Part shown: one piece after another, positions 50,754 to 59,133 of the stretch
How positions within the stretch are numbered: the stretch's first letter is position 1
Layout: the number at the start of each line of letters is the position of its first letter
Assembly (NCBI GenBank): GCA_017561985.1
Contig: JAFZAZ010000015.1
Span: forward strand, 62,001 to 126,000
DNA: 64,000 bases
Source of the DNA: Lachnospiraceae bacterium
GTDB taxonomy: Bacteria > Bacillota_A > Clostridia > Lachnospirales > Lachnospiraceae
Direction: 5' to 3'
Notes under the pieces: generated by a model
What the model was told of the DNA's origin: nothing
What the model saw: only the letters and a program-made list of their open reading frames with translations
Databases searched by the model: none
Translations under genes and position numbers: made by a program

Positions 50754-51974
50754 TCACCCGCGGAACGACCACAGAATTCTTTCCAGAAGCATCTCGCCGT
50801 ACTTCGTATCATTAATCGGACATTTCAGGATCAGAAGCCACCGCCCGCGCGTCTCGAAGCTTGCGCGGCAGACTGCAAAGCACAGGTATTCAACGCCGTT
50901 TTCCGTATAGGTGATCTGCCAGCTGTCCTCCTGCAGAGGCGTGACGAAAGCTCTTCCGCCGTACTGCAGTTTTATCAAATCGTACACATCGCGGTGGCTC
51001 GCGATCTCATCCGACTCCGGAAAATACGTGACGTACACGGTGTTGTCGAGGCTTCTGTAAGGAACAATGACGACCGTGTCATCGCCCTTGCGCTCAACCG
51101 ACTTTACATCATCGTCGTGGCAGACGAACATAAATTTCTCGCCGCTCTCGATGCTCTCTTCATACTTTTTAAACTTCCATTCGTACGGCGAATGCTTCTG
51201 CACGAGCGTTTCCGCAAGCGAATCCAGATACTCCGCGTTCGCACGGTCCGCATCCGTCATGGTATCGCAGGTGACGCCGCGCAGGGTGTACGACACCACG
51301 ATCACACCGTACTCATCCAGGCATTCATATGCAAAATACCTGCAATACACTGCCGGATGTATCAGCCTTCCCTCCTCGTTCACTTCGTTGACATCGGCGT
51401 CCGGTCCGATGAGGCATGCCACGTCGTTCCTCTTCCCGAGAACCGCCTCGCCGTGCTTTCGGTAATCGCCGACATCGAGCAGGTCGAGCGGCACGATATC
51501 ACCGTTTATGTTTGTCGCAAGCTCTTCGACGTCGAGGAGGATTCTGTCCGCGATCGTGTTGACATAGCGCACCTTGATGCAATAAACATCGGTCTCCGCG
51601 GTAAATCCGTAATCCATCCTGGTTACCTTCGCGTTCGACGGCACCATCAGGGAAAATGCATCGTTCCAGTCGGATACCTCCACAAGCTTCGGCTCGACCG
51701 CTTCGGTCGGGGTCGGCACCGGTGTCGCGGTAGGTGTCGGTGCCGGCGTATCGGTCGGCGTCGGCGCAGGCGTGTCGGTCGGCGTCGTTTCCGGCGTCGG
51801 CGTGCTGTTCTCCGCAAGAGTCGGCGTTGCCGTCACAGTGTCCTCATTTTTCGAAGTTCTTCTCTCGCGGTCTTCCCCGCAGGCGGTCAGCAATCCCGCA
51901 AACATCGCCGCGGCACACAGGGCGGCGATCGGAAGACGCATTTTCACACACATGACCCGCATGATTGTTTTCAT
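50754..51974 (-). CDS. Lipoprotein with Pro-Thr linker, paralog of two others here
   Basis: 406 residues from the ATG at 51974 (AAGGAG upstream; the longer frame to 52019 has none). Lipobox LTAC, a Pro-Thr linker of about 45 residues (PTPTDTPAPTPT type), then a two-part ectodomain. It shares with the lipoprotein at 54495-56279 an N-terminal element W-N-D-A-F-S-L-M-V-P / F-T-I-Q-L-P, the phrase N-T-M-T-D-x-x-x, a central S-P-Y/I-x-W-x-x-K-x-Y-x-x-x, and the terminal LLERILWSF. Function unknown; a substrate- or peptidoglycan-binding role is possible (inference). Confidence 0.82.
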   Translation of the reverse strand: MKTIMRVMCVKMRLPIAALCAAAMFAGLLTACGEDRERRTSKNEDTVTATPTLAENSTPTPETTPTDTPAPTPTDTPAPTPTATPVPTPTEAVEPKLVEVSDWNDAFSLMVPSNAKVTRMDYGFTAETDVYCIKVRYVNTIADRILLDVEELATNINGDIVPLDLLDVGDYRKHGEAVLGKRNDVACLIGPDADVNEVNEEGRLIHPAVYCRYFAYECLDEYGVIVVSYTLRGVTCDTMTDADRANAEYLDSLAETLVQKHSPYEWKFKKYEESIESGEKFMFVCHDDDVKSVERKGDDTVVIVPYRSLDNTVYVTYFPESDEIASHRDVYDLIKLQYGGRAFVTPLQEDSWQITYTENGVEYLCFAVCRASFETRGRWLLILKCPINDTKYGEMLLERILWSFRG

Positions 51975-52113
51975 GTTTCTCTCTCCTTTATCGGCAGAAC
52001 AAACTCTGCAGCGCCGCAACAGTTCCGCGGCAATAAATTATAAACGGATTCCGCGTGAAGTGCAAGCGAAACACCCTCTGAGGCGGGGTTGCAAAAAATG
52101 CAAAAAAAAATCC

Positions 52114-52142
52114 TTGACAAGCAAAAAAAGCTATTGTATATT
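52114..52142 (+). promoter_or_regulatory. Promoter of the T-box-controlled operon
   Basis: Perfect TTGACA (52114-52119), 17-base spacer, TATATT (52137-52142). Start of transcription expected near 52149. Confidence 0.85.
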
Positions 52143-52148
52143 TTGCTC

Positions 52149-52417
52149 AAATGCAACGACCGGGAACCAGTACGAAATCAGTTTTCCCTCACAGCGAGCC
52201 GGGCAATGGTGCAAGCCGGCATCGAAGACCTTCCGAATTCCTCCCGAGAGCAGCGTGTTGAACAGCTTTTCGCCAAGTAGGCATCGCCGGGTGCGTCCGT
52301 TATCGCGATAAGGCATGAATGTGCCTGAATGAGGGTATGCGTTTACGTATACTGAATTGAGGTGGTACCACGGGTCTAGTGCTCGTCCTCTATCGAAGTA
52401 GAGGATGAGCTTTTTTT
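52149..52417 (+). promoter_or_regulatory. T-box leader (tRNA-sensing riboswitch), probably tRNA-Phe
   Basis: Stem I lower helix CGGGA (52161-52165) pairs with TCCCG (52242-52246). The loop-E pair AGTA (52169-52172) and GAA (52235-52237) marks the specifier loop, followed by TTCC. The distal part has GAGCCGG...GGTGCAAGCCGGC. A stem GTATGCG-TTTA-CGTATAC precedes the T-box TGAGGTGGTACCACGGG (52358-52374), which contains the TGGT bulge. The terminator GCTCGTCCTCTA-N6-TAGAGGATGAGC-T7 (52381-52417) is perfect apart from one G-T pair. Specifier: TTC (Phe) directly after GAA, or TCC (Ser) one base later. TGGT needs discriminator A, as in tRNA-Phe, while tRNA-Ser normally has G, so Phe is preferred (inference). 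It controls the acyl-CoA ligase gene downstream. Confidence 0.93.
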
Positions 52418-52469
52418 ATTCTCGTCCTCAAGGAAAATTCTACCACTTTATTTACCCGGGAGGTAACTT

Positions 52470-53795
52470 ATGAAACAGCCGAAAATCCACAAGATCTTCA
52501 ACCCCGCAATGGAGTGTATGGATCGCGCAAAGCTTCGCGAGCTTCAGAGCGAGCGGCTTCGCGAGACTGTGAAGCTTGAGTACGAGCGCGTGCCGCTCTA
52601 CCGCAAGCGCATGGACGAGATGGGCGTTAAGCCCGAGGACATCAAAACCGTTGACGATCTCCGCAAACTTCCGTTCACGGAGAAGACCGACCTTCGCGAC
52701 GAATTCCCTTACGGCCTGTTCGCACAGCCGCTTAAGGACATCGTGCGCATCCAGGGTTCTTCGGGAACGACCGGAAAGCCCATCGTCGCAGGTTATACGG
52801 AAAATGACATCGAAGTATGGACCGAGATGGTTGCCCGCGCTCTCACCGCTGCCGGCGGCGATGCGGATGACGTCATCCAGATTTGCTACGGCTACGGTCT
52901 CTTCACCGGCGGTCTGGGCGCACATCAGGGCGCACAGCGCATCGGTGCCACGGTTATCCCGATGTCGGCCGGCAACACGGAGCGGCAAATGATGATGATG
53001 ACGGAGCTCGGCGCTACAATTCTCTGCTGTACTCCTTCGTATGCAACTTACCTCGCTGAAACTCTCCGCGACCGCGGACTTCTCGGCAAGGTTAAGCTCA
53101 AGGCCGGTGTGTTCGGTGCCGAGCCCTGGACCGAGGAGATGCGCGAGCACCTTGAGGAAATCCTTGATTTCGACGCGTGCGACATCTACGGTCTCACCGA
53201 GATCGGCGGCCCCGGCGTTGCTTTCGAGTGCCTTGAGAAGCACGGAATGCACGTCAACGAGGACCACGTCATCGTCGAGATCATTAACCCCGAGACCGGC
53301 GAGCCGCTTCCTTACGGAGAGTCCGGTGAGCTTGTCTTCACGACGATCACGAAGACCGGTATGCCGATGCTTCGCTACCGTACGCACGACATTTGCCGCC
53401 TGATCGCAGAGCCCTGCTCATGCGGACGTACGCTCATCCGCATGAGCCGTCTTACGGGCCGCACCGACGACATGCTCGTCATCCGCGGCGTCAACGTATT
53501 CCCGAGCCAGATCGAGTCCTGCCTCGTAGGTCTCGAGGGCGTTGCTCCGTTCTACATGCTCATCGTCGATCGTGTCAACTCCACCGACAAGCTCGAGGTT
53601 CAGATCGAGATGTCCGAGGAAATGTTCACCGATAAGGTCAGCGAGATCGAGTCGCTCCGCAGCACCATCGTCGAGCGCATCAAGTCCGTCGTCGGCATCG
53701 CCGCGAAGGTAACGCTCGTTCCGCCGAAGTCCCTGCCTCGTTCCGAGGGCAAGGCAAAGCGCATCATCGACAACCGCGGACTTACCAACAAATAA
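52470..53795 (+). CDS. paaK: Phenylacetate-CoA ligase family protein
   Basis: 441 residues, family length. AMP-binding P-loop SSGTTGKP, adenylate motif YGLTEIGGPG, and YRTHD with the C-terminal domain GRTDDMLVIRGVNVFPSQIE match PaaK. It ligates phenylacetate, or a related aryl acid, to CoA with ATP. GGAGG lies before the ATG. A T-box leader for probable tRNA-Phe lies upstream, and a double-ACT gene follows at 85 bases. In anaerobes such PaaK genes take part in aromatic amino acid fermentation or reverse synthesis from arylacetates with an indolepyruvate-type oxidoreductase, which is not in this window. Confidence 0.93.
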   Translation: MKQPKIHKIFNPAMECMDRAKLRELQSERLRETVKLEYERVPLYRKRMDEMGVKPEDIKTVDDLRKLPFTEKTDLRDEFPYGLFAQPLKDIVRIQGSSGTTGKPIVAGYTENDIEVWTEMVARALTAAGGDADDVIQICYGYGLFTGGLGAHQGAQRIGATVIPMSAGNTERQMMMMTELGATILCCTPSYATYLAETLRDRGLLGKVKLKAGVFGAEPWTEEMREHLEEILDFDACDIYGLTEIGGPGVAFECLEKHGMHVNEDHVIVEIINPETGEPLPYGESGELVFTTITKTGMPMLRYRTHDICRLIAEPCSCGRTLIRMSRLTGRTDDMLVIRGVNVFPSQIESCLVGLEGVAPFYMLIVDRVNSTDKLEVQIEMSEEMFTDKVSEIESLRSTIVERIKSVVGIAAKVTLVPPKSLPRSEGKAKRIIDNRGLTNK

Positions 53796-53798
53796 TGA

Positions 53799-53828
53799 CT
53801 GTCAACAATTCTCATTTTATGATATAAT
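53799..53828 (+). promoter_or_regulatory. Possible internal promoter before the ACT gene
   Basis: CTGTCA (53799-53804), 18-base spacer, perfect TATAAT (53823-53828). It would allow ACT-gene expression independent of the T-box. Confidence 0.4.
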
Positions 53829-53880
53829 TCCCTAAAGGATATATCGACACCACAACCAGAGAAAGCGAGGAAAAGCAACT

Positions 53881-54324
53881 ATGTTCGTACATCAGGTTTC
53901 TGTTTATCTTGTCAATGCACACGGCACTCTGTGCAAGCTTACCGGACTTCTTAAGGACCACAACGTTGATATTCTTGCTCTGATGATCGCCGACATGGCG
54001 GAATTCGGAATTGTTCGTTTCATCGTAAAGGACGAGGACATCCAGCCCTGCCTCGACATGCTCAAGGAGGCCGGCTACTCGGCCCGCAAGAACCACGTTG
54101 TCTGTGTCAAGATCCCGAACGAGCCGGGCGGACTTCACCGTGCGCTCCAGCTTCTGGAAAATGCCGGCAACAGCATCGAGTACCTCTACTCGTTCAACTA
54201 CTCTAACGACAACAACGCATTGATCATTTTCCGTCTTGCCGATCGCGAGGCCGGTGCAAAGCTTCTGCTTGAGAACGGTTTCTCCATCGCGACGCAGGAA
54301 GAGATCGACGGCCTCGGCGCATGA
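53881..54324 (+). CDS. Double ACT-domain protein
   Basis: 147 residues, made of two ACT domains (about 1-70 and 72-140) with G-T-L-x-K-L-T-x-x-L and P-G-G-L-H-R-A-L-x-L-L openings. Such stand-alone ACT proteins bind amino acids and regulate partner enzymes. They commonly follow paaK in Firmicutes and Archaea, so this one probably senses an aromatic amino acid and acts on the ligase pathway (context inference). No catalytic domain is attached. Confidence 0.9.
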   Translation: MFVHQVSVYLVNAHGTLCKLTGLLKDHNVDILALMIADMAEFGIVRFIVKDEDIQPCLDMLKEAGYSARKNHVVCVKIPNEPGGLHRALQLLENAGNSIEYLYSFNYSNDNNALIIFRLADREAGAKLLLENGFSIATQEEIDGLGA

Positions 54325-54380
54325 TCGCCGTCGGCGCTGCCGAGCCGTTCCTAAGCATCACTGAACTAAAGAACAAACAA

Positions 54381-54415
54381 AGAAGGCGTTCCCCGCGGGG
54401 AGCGCCCTCTTTTTG
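54381..54415 (+). terminator. Terminator of the paaK-ACT unit
   Basis: GGCGTTCCCC-GC-GGGGAGCGCC then CTCTTTTTG. Confidence 0.85.
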
Positions 54416-54494
54416 TTTTTCATATTTTTCGCAAAATGTTACCCGCACAGGACACATGCCCTGCCGGACCGCGGTTGTCCGCAGCCGAGTGCGA

Positions 54495-56279
54495 TTAATA
54501 ATCGAAATGCTCGTGCAGCGACCACAGAACGTCGTCCAGGAGTTCCTCCTGCTCTTCCGTGTCATCCTTCGTTCCGAACAGAACGATGCTCCACATGTCG
54601 CCGTCGTCGGTAATGGTAACGTTTACATACTCGGAAACATCGATACCGTTCACCTGATACGATACAAGCCAGCATGTGTAATCCATACGTCCATCGTATT
54701 CCGACATGTCGGAGAACACGTACTTCGGATCATTAAGACTGCTCTGCTGATGCTCATAATAATCCTTGGCGGTCTTGATCGTACTGTTCAGGTGGAGATG
54801 CTCGACCAAAAGATAGCCCTGCTTCTGGGTGTTGTAGTAGAAACGATAGCCGTATCCGCCCGGATCCGCCTCGGAGCTCTTAAGTGCTTCCGCATCGCAG
54901 GTGAAGATGTAGCCGGTACCGTCCTGCAGACGATCCTTGTAAACCTTGGTTTCCCAGTCGATCGGGGACTCAAGCTGGTTCAGGCTCAGCAGGCACTCGG
55001 AGAACATCGCATTGATCTTCTTCTGGTCATCCGTCATCGTGTTGTAATCCGCACCGTTCACGATGTACCATGCGATAAATGCACCGATGTTGTCCTTCGC
55101 CTCGTAAAGCGCGTATCTTCCGCAGCCGATGTACTCGACATCGTCAATGAATTCGCCGTGGTCAAACGGAACCGTGAAGCACTCAACACCGTTGATATCG
55201 TTGAACGGAGTACCCTCTCCCTCTCCCTTAATGACATCGAGAGAGAACACATCCTCGATAAAGTACTGCTTGTCTTCCGCTTCGGAATACAACTGTGCAA
55301 GGTCGTAGATATCCTGAATGATACCGTTCTCATACGAGTTGCGGTAGTAAATCAGCAGCGCACCGTTCTCGGTCTCGGCGAACACGCCGTTGTCGAACTC
55401 GTCAAGCTCGGCATCCGCCGGAAGCTGGATCGTAAAATGAAGATCATCGTGAGTGTAAAGCTTCGTCGTTCCCGAAACAGCCTGCGTGGGCGTAGGAGTA
55501 GGCGTCGGGGTGTCTGTAGGCGTCGGCTCCGGTGTCGGCTCCTCGGTAGGAGTAGGCGTCGGCTCCTCGGGCGTAGGGGTAGGCGTCACATCGTCAGCGC
55601 CCGCCGTAGGAGTCGGAACACCGAGGGAGTTGCCCTGGATTCCTTCGTAAGCTTCCGGATCAAGACGAAGCGTCTGAACAAGCAGCGGGAACACGTTCTT
55701 GGCGGAACCTTCCACCTGCTCGTCGATCACATACATGACAAACGAATCTTCGTACATCTCAACGTACGCGTCCATTGTCTTTTCCTTGTCGTTCTTCGTA
55801 GCGGTCACAGAGGACTTGTAGAGAACTTTTCCGTTGAGTTTTACCTTCTCCGACTCCTCGGCAACCTTCACATCGGTGAAATCGCTCTTGTCGTCCATAT
55901 CCTCGTCGACATCCTCGAGGAACGCAGCAAGCTGTCCGAACGCATCTTCCGTAGTCGAAACCTTCTTTGTGGACTTCTCACGGATGTAAATCTCATACGT
56001 ATCATCGCAAACGCATTTCCAATAATTCGACCGCTCGGCCATCAAAGCCTCGCCGGGATACCAGATGGACAGTCCGAGGTTTTCACTCTTCCAAAGCCAG
56101 TAACCGACCGGAACCATATCCTCGGAAACTTCCAGTTTCTCATCGTTAACGGCGTAATCAGCCTTCTTCTTTTTGTCGCTGTCGTCATCGTCATCATCGT
56201 CGCCGCAGGCTGCAAGCATACCGACGGAGAGAACGAACACAAGCATCAGCGCCAGCCATCTGAGCCATCTCTTCTTCAT
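54495..56279 (-). CDS. Large lipoprotein with Asp run and Pro-Thr linker
   Basis: 594 residues. Lipobox LAAC; the lipidated cysteine is followed by G, seven Asp, Ser, Asp and four Lys. Domain A (about 40-205) and domain B (about 275-594) are joined by a Pro-Thr-Glu linker (about 210-270). Domain B shares its layout with the lipoproteins at 50754-51974 and 35242-36339, including G-T-P-F-N-D-I-N-G-V and the terminal LLDDVLWSLHE. No catalytic motif is recognised. Convergent with the paaK-ACT unit. Confidence 0.8.
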   Translation of the reverse strand: MKKRWLRWLALMLVFVLSVGMLAACGDDDDDDDSDKKKKADYAVNDEKLEVSEDMVPVGYWLWKSENLGLSIWYPGEALMAERSNYWKCVCDDTYEIYIREKSTKKVSTTEDAFGQLAAFLEDVDEDMDDKSDFTDVKVAEESEKVKLNGKVLYKSSVTATKNDKEKTMDAYVEMYEDSFVMYVIDEQVEGSAKNVFPLLVQTLRLDPEAYEGIQGNSLGVPTPTAGADDVTPTPTPEEPTPTPTEEPTPEPTPTDTPTPTPTPTQAVSGTTKLYTHDDLHFTIQLPADAELDEFDNGVFAETENGALLIYYRNSYENGIIQDIYDLAQLYSEAEDKQYFIEDVFSLDVIKGEGEGTPFNDINGVECFTVPFDHGEFIDDVEYIGCGRYALYEAKDNIGAFIAWYIVNGADYNTMTDDQKKINAMFSECLLSLNQLESPIDWETKVYKDRLQDGTGYIFTCDAEALKSSEADPGGYGYRFYYNTQKQGYLLVEHLHLNSTIKTAKDYYEHQQSSLNDPKYVFSDMSEYDGRMDYTCWLVSYQVNGIDVSEYVNVTITDDGDMWSIVLFGTKDDTEEQEELLDDVLWSLHEHFDY

Positions 56280-56373
56280 AACAATCTCCTTTTGTTGGTT
56301 TTTTCACAACATTCGGCATCTTTTATGCAAGAGCCGATACATATTTAGTATAGCACATTTTCCGAAGTACGCA

Positions 56374-56408
56374 AACAAAAATGTGGGGAAACAAAAATGT
56401 CTCCCCAC
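56374..56408 (-). terminator. Terminator of the malic-enzyme gene
   Basis: On minus GTGGGGA-N12-TCCCCAC then ATTTTTGTTTG. Confidence 0.8.
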
Positions 56409-56425
56409 ACGGAAAATCCTTTGAA

Positions 56426-57598
56426 TTACAGTCTGGCAACACCGGTCTTGCGAGCTGCCTCCGCAACTGCCTTTGCAACTGCCTGAGCAACCGTCTTGTC
56501 CAGTGCGCTCGGGATGATGAAGTCAGCCGAAAGCTTGTCGTCGGTAACGAATGCAGCGATTGCCTTCGCAGCCGCGATCTTCATCTCGTCGTTGATGTCG
56601 CGTGCGCGAACATCGAGTGCGCCGCGGAAAATGCCCGGGAACGCAAGTACGTTGTTGATCTGGTTCGGGAAGTCGCTGCGGCCGGTACCTACTACCGCTG
56701 CGCCTGCAGCCTTCGCCTCATCGGGCATGATCTCGGGAGTCGGGTTGGCCATCGGGAAGAGGATCGCCTTGGGAGCCATGCTCTTAACCATCTCAGGCGT
56801 TACGCAGCCGGGAGCGGAAACACCGATGAATACATCAGCGCCCTTGATAACCTCCTCGAGGCTGCCCTTGCGCATCTGCTGGTTGGTCATCTCAGCGATG
56901 ATCTCCTTCTCAGCGTTCAGACCGTCGCGGCCCTTGTAGATCGCGCCCTTGCGGTCGCACATTACAACGTCCTTGAGACCCATGGAGATGAGGAGCTTGA
57001 TGATAGCGATTCCGGCAGCACCGGCACCGCTCGTTACAACGCGGATCTCATCGATCTTCTTGTCAACAACCTTGAGAGCGTTGAGCATAGCGGCAAGGCA
57101 AACAACTGCCGTACCGTGCTGGTCATCATGGAAAATCGGAATATCGCAGCACTCCTTCAGCTTTCTCTCGATCTCAAAGCAGCGGGGTGCGGAGATGTCC
57201 TCAAGGTTAACGCCGCCAAACGAACCTGCAAGAAGACGAACCGTGTTTACGATGTCGTCAACTTCCTTGGAACGGATGCAAAGCGGGATTGCGTCAACAT
57301 CACCGAAAGCCTTGAACAATGCGCATTTGCCTTCCATAACCGGCATGCCGGCTTCCGGACCGATGTCACCGAGACCGAGTACAGCGGTACCGTCGGTAAC
57401 AACAGCAACAAGGTTGGAGCGACGGGTGAGGTCGTAGCTGAGATCTACGTTCTTCTGGATCTCAAGGCAGGGCTGTGCAACACCGGGGGTGTACGCCAGC
57501 GAGAGGTCCTCGCGAGTCTCCAACGGAGCACGACAGATCATCTCGATCTTGCCGTTCCACTCATAGTGCTTCTTCAGGGATTCTTCTGCGTAATTCAT
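56426..57598 (-). CDS. Malic enzyme, short bacterial form
   Basis: 390 residues, the size of single-domain bacterial malic enzymes. SLAYTPGVAQPC, VTDGTAVLGLGDIGP, the metal/substrate region FHDDQHGTAVV and the nucleotide fold VTSGAGAAGIAI are all present. It decarboxylates malate to pyruvate with NAD(P)+; cofactor choice is not obvious. It lies downstream of fumarase and the LDH/MDH-family gene on the same strand, forming a malate-centred group. Confidence 0.95.
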   Translation of the reverse strand: MNYAEESLKKHYEWNGKIEMICRAPLETREDLSLAYTPGVAQPCLEIQKNVDLSYDLTRRSNLVAVVTDGTAVLGLGDIGPEAGMPVMEGKCALFKAFGDVDAIPLCIRSKEVDDIVNTVRLLAGSFGGVNLEDISAPRCFEIERKLKECCDIPIFHDDQHGTAVVCLAAMLNALKVVDKKIDEIRVVTSGAGAAGIAIIKLLISMGLKDVVMCDRKGAIYKGRDGLNAEKEIIAEMTNQQMRKGSLEEVIKGADVFIGVSAPGCVTPEMVKSMAPKAILFPMANPTPEIMPDEAKAAGAAVVGTGRSDFPNQINNVLAFPGIFRGALDVRARDINDEMKIAAAKAIAAFVTDDKLSADFIIPSALDKTVAQAVAKAVAEAARKTGVARL

Positions 57599-57672
57599 GT
57601 CACTTTCCTTTCCTTATACACGCGCCGCTTTTGCGCAGCCGCGTTTATTTTCATTGTTATATTCCCCCACCA

Positions 57673-59058
57673 TCAGCACATCTCTTCGGGCCGGAACACC
57701 TCGTCGAACCGCTCCGCCGTCAGATAGCCGAGCGCAACGCACGCTTCCTTCAGGGAGATGTTCTCTCGGTACGCCTTCTTGGCGGTTTCCGCTGCCTTCT
57801 CGTAGCCGATGTATGGATTCAATGCTGTAACCAGCATCAGGGACTGATTCAGATTCTCCCGCATTCTGTCCGTGTTTGCGACGATGCCGCTGACGCAACG
57901 CTCCTCAAACGAAGCCATCACTTCCGCGAGCAGCCGTACGGACTGCAGAAAATTGTAGGCGCACACGGGCATGAACACATTGAGTTCGAAATTGCCCTGA
58001 CTCGCCGCAAATCCGACCGCCGTATCGTTGGCGACAACCTGTACCGCTACCATCGTAACGGCCTCACACTGCGTCGGATTCACCTTGCCCGGCATGATGG
58101 ACGACCCCGGTTCGTTCGCGGGGATCGTGATCTCGCCGAGACCGTTGCGCGGTCCGCTCGCAAGCCAACGGATGTCGTTTGCGATCTTCATGAGGTCGCA
58201 TGCGAGTGCCTTGAGCGCGCCGTGCATAAACACAAATTCGTCCTTCGACGTGAGCGCATGGAACTTGTTCGGTGCGGTTTCAAACTTCGTTCCGGTGATC
58301 TCCGAAACGTAAGCCGCCGCCTTCTCGCCGAATCCCGCGGGAGCGTTGATTCCGGTTCCCACCGCCGTGCCGCCGAGCGCGAGGCGCCGAAGCATCGGAA
58401 GTGCTGCCGAGATCATCTCGCGGTCCGTTGCGAGGCTTTCGCTCCAGCCGGAGATCTCCTGCGAAAAACGGATCGGCGTCGCATCCTGAAGATGCGTGCG
58501 TCCGCACTTGATGATTCCTTCGTTCGCAGCAGCGAGCTTGCGGAACGCTTCGATCAGAGAGTCGAGCGCCGGCAGAAGCTGCCGCTCGATCCCGGTCACC
58601 GCCGCGATGTGCATCGCCGTGGGGAACGTGTCGTTCGAGGACTGCGACATGTTGATGTCGTCATTCGGATGAAGCAGTTTCTTCCCCGCGATCGCATTTC
58701 CGCGGTTCGCAATTACTTCATTTGCATTCATATTGGACTGGGTGCCGCTGCCGGTCTGCCATACAACCAGCGGAAAATGTTCCGCGAGCGTACCGTCGAT
58801 GACTTCCCTGCACGCCGTGCGGATCGCATCGAGTTTCTCCTGCGTCATCCGTGCGGGAACAAGATCGCGGTTTGCGAGCGCCGCGGCTTCCTTCAGAACT
58901 CCGAAGGCCTGGATGATCTCCGCAGGCATCGTCTCACGGCCGCGGCCGATCGGAAAATTCCCGCGGCTGCGTTCGGTCTGTGCGCCCCACCAAGAGTCGG
59001 CAGGAACCTTGACCTCACCCATGGAATCGTGTTCGATGCGGTATTTGCCGTATTCCAT
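57673..59058 (-). CDS. fumC: Class II fumarate hydratase
   Basis: 461 residues, family length. SGTQSNMNANEV, GRTHLQDATP and the superfamily signature GSSIMPGKVNPTQCE identify fumarase; the Q-C-E end separates it from aspartase-type relatives only weakly. It interconverts fumarate and malate. AAGGAG precedes the ATG. Lies 74 bases upstream of the malic enzyme gene. Confidence 0.93.
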   Translation of the reverse strand: MEYGKYRIEHDSMGEVKVPADSWWGAQTERSRGNFPIGRGRETMPAEIIQAFGVLKEAAALANRDLVPARMTQEKLDAIRTACREVIDGTLAEHFPLVVWQTGSGTQSNMNANEVIANRGNAIAGKKLLHPNDDINMSQSSNDTFPTAMHIAAVTGIERQLLPALDSLIEAFRKLAAANEGIIKCGRTHLQDATPIRFSQEISGWSESLATDREMISAALPMLRRLALGGTAVGTGINAPAGFGEKAAAYVSEITGTKFETAPNKFHALTSKDEFVFMHGALKALACDLMKIANDIRWLASGPRNGLGEITIPANEPGSSIMPGKVNPTQCEAVTMVAVQVVANDTAVGFAASQGNFELNVFMPVCAYNFLQSVRLLAEVMASFEERCVSGIVANTDRMRENLNQSLMLVTALNPYIGYEKAAETAKKAYRENISLKEACVALGYLTAERFDEVFRPEEMC

Positions 59059-59086
59059 TGCCTACTCCTTTCTCTCCTATATGCAA

Positions 59087-59117
59087 CAAAAGCAGCACCC
59101 TCCGCAGAGAATGCTGC
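59087..59117 (-). terminator. Terminator/attenuator between LDH/MDH-type gene and fumC
   Basis: On minus GCAGCA-TT-CTC-TGCG-GAG-GG-TGCTGC then TTTTGTT. It would lower, not abolish, read-through to fumC. Confidence 0.7.
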
Positions 59118-59133
59118 ATTTGCCCACTCATGA

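Noticed and set aside
52235..52241. Serine (TCC) as the T-box specifier
   Set aside because: The TGGT bulge demands discriminator A, which bacterial tRNA-Ser normally lacks; Phe also suits the gene. Kept as a weaker alternative.
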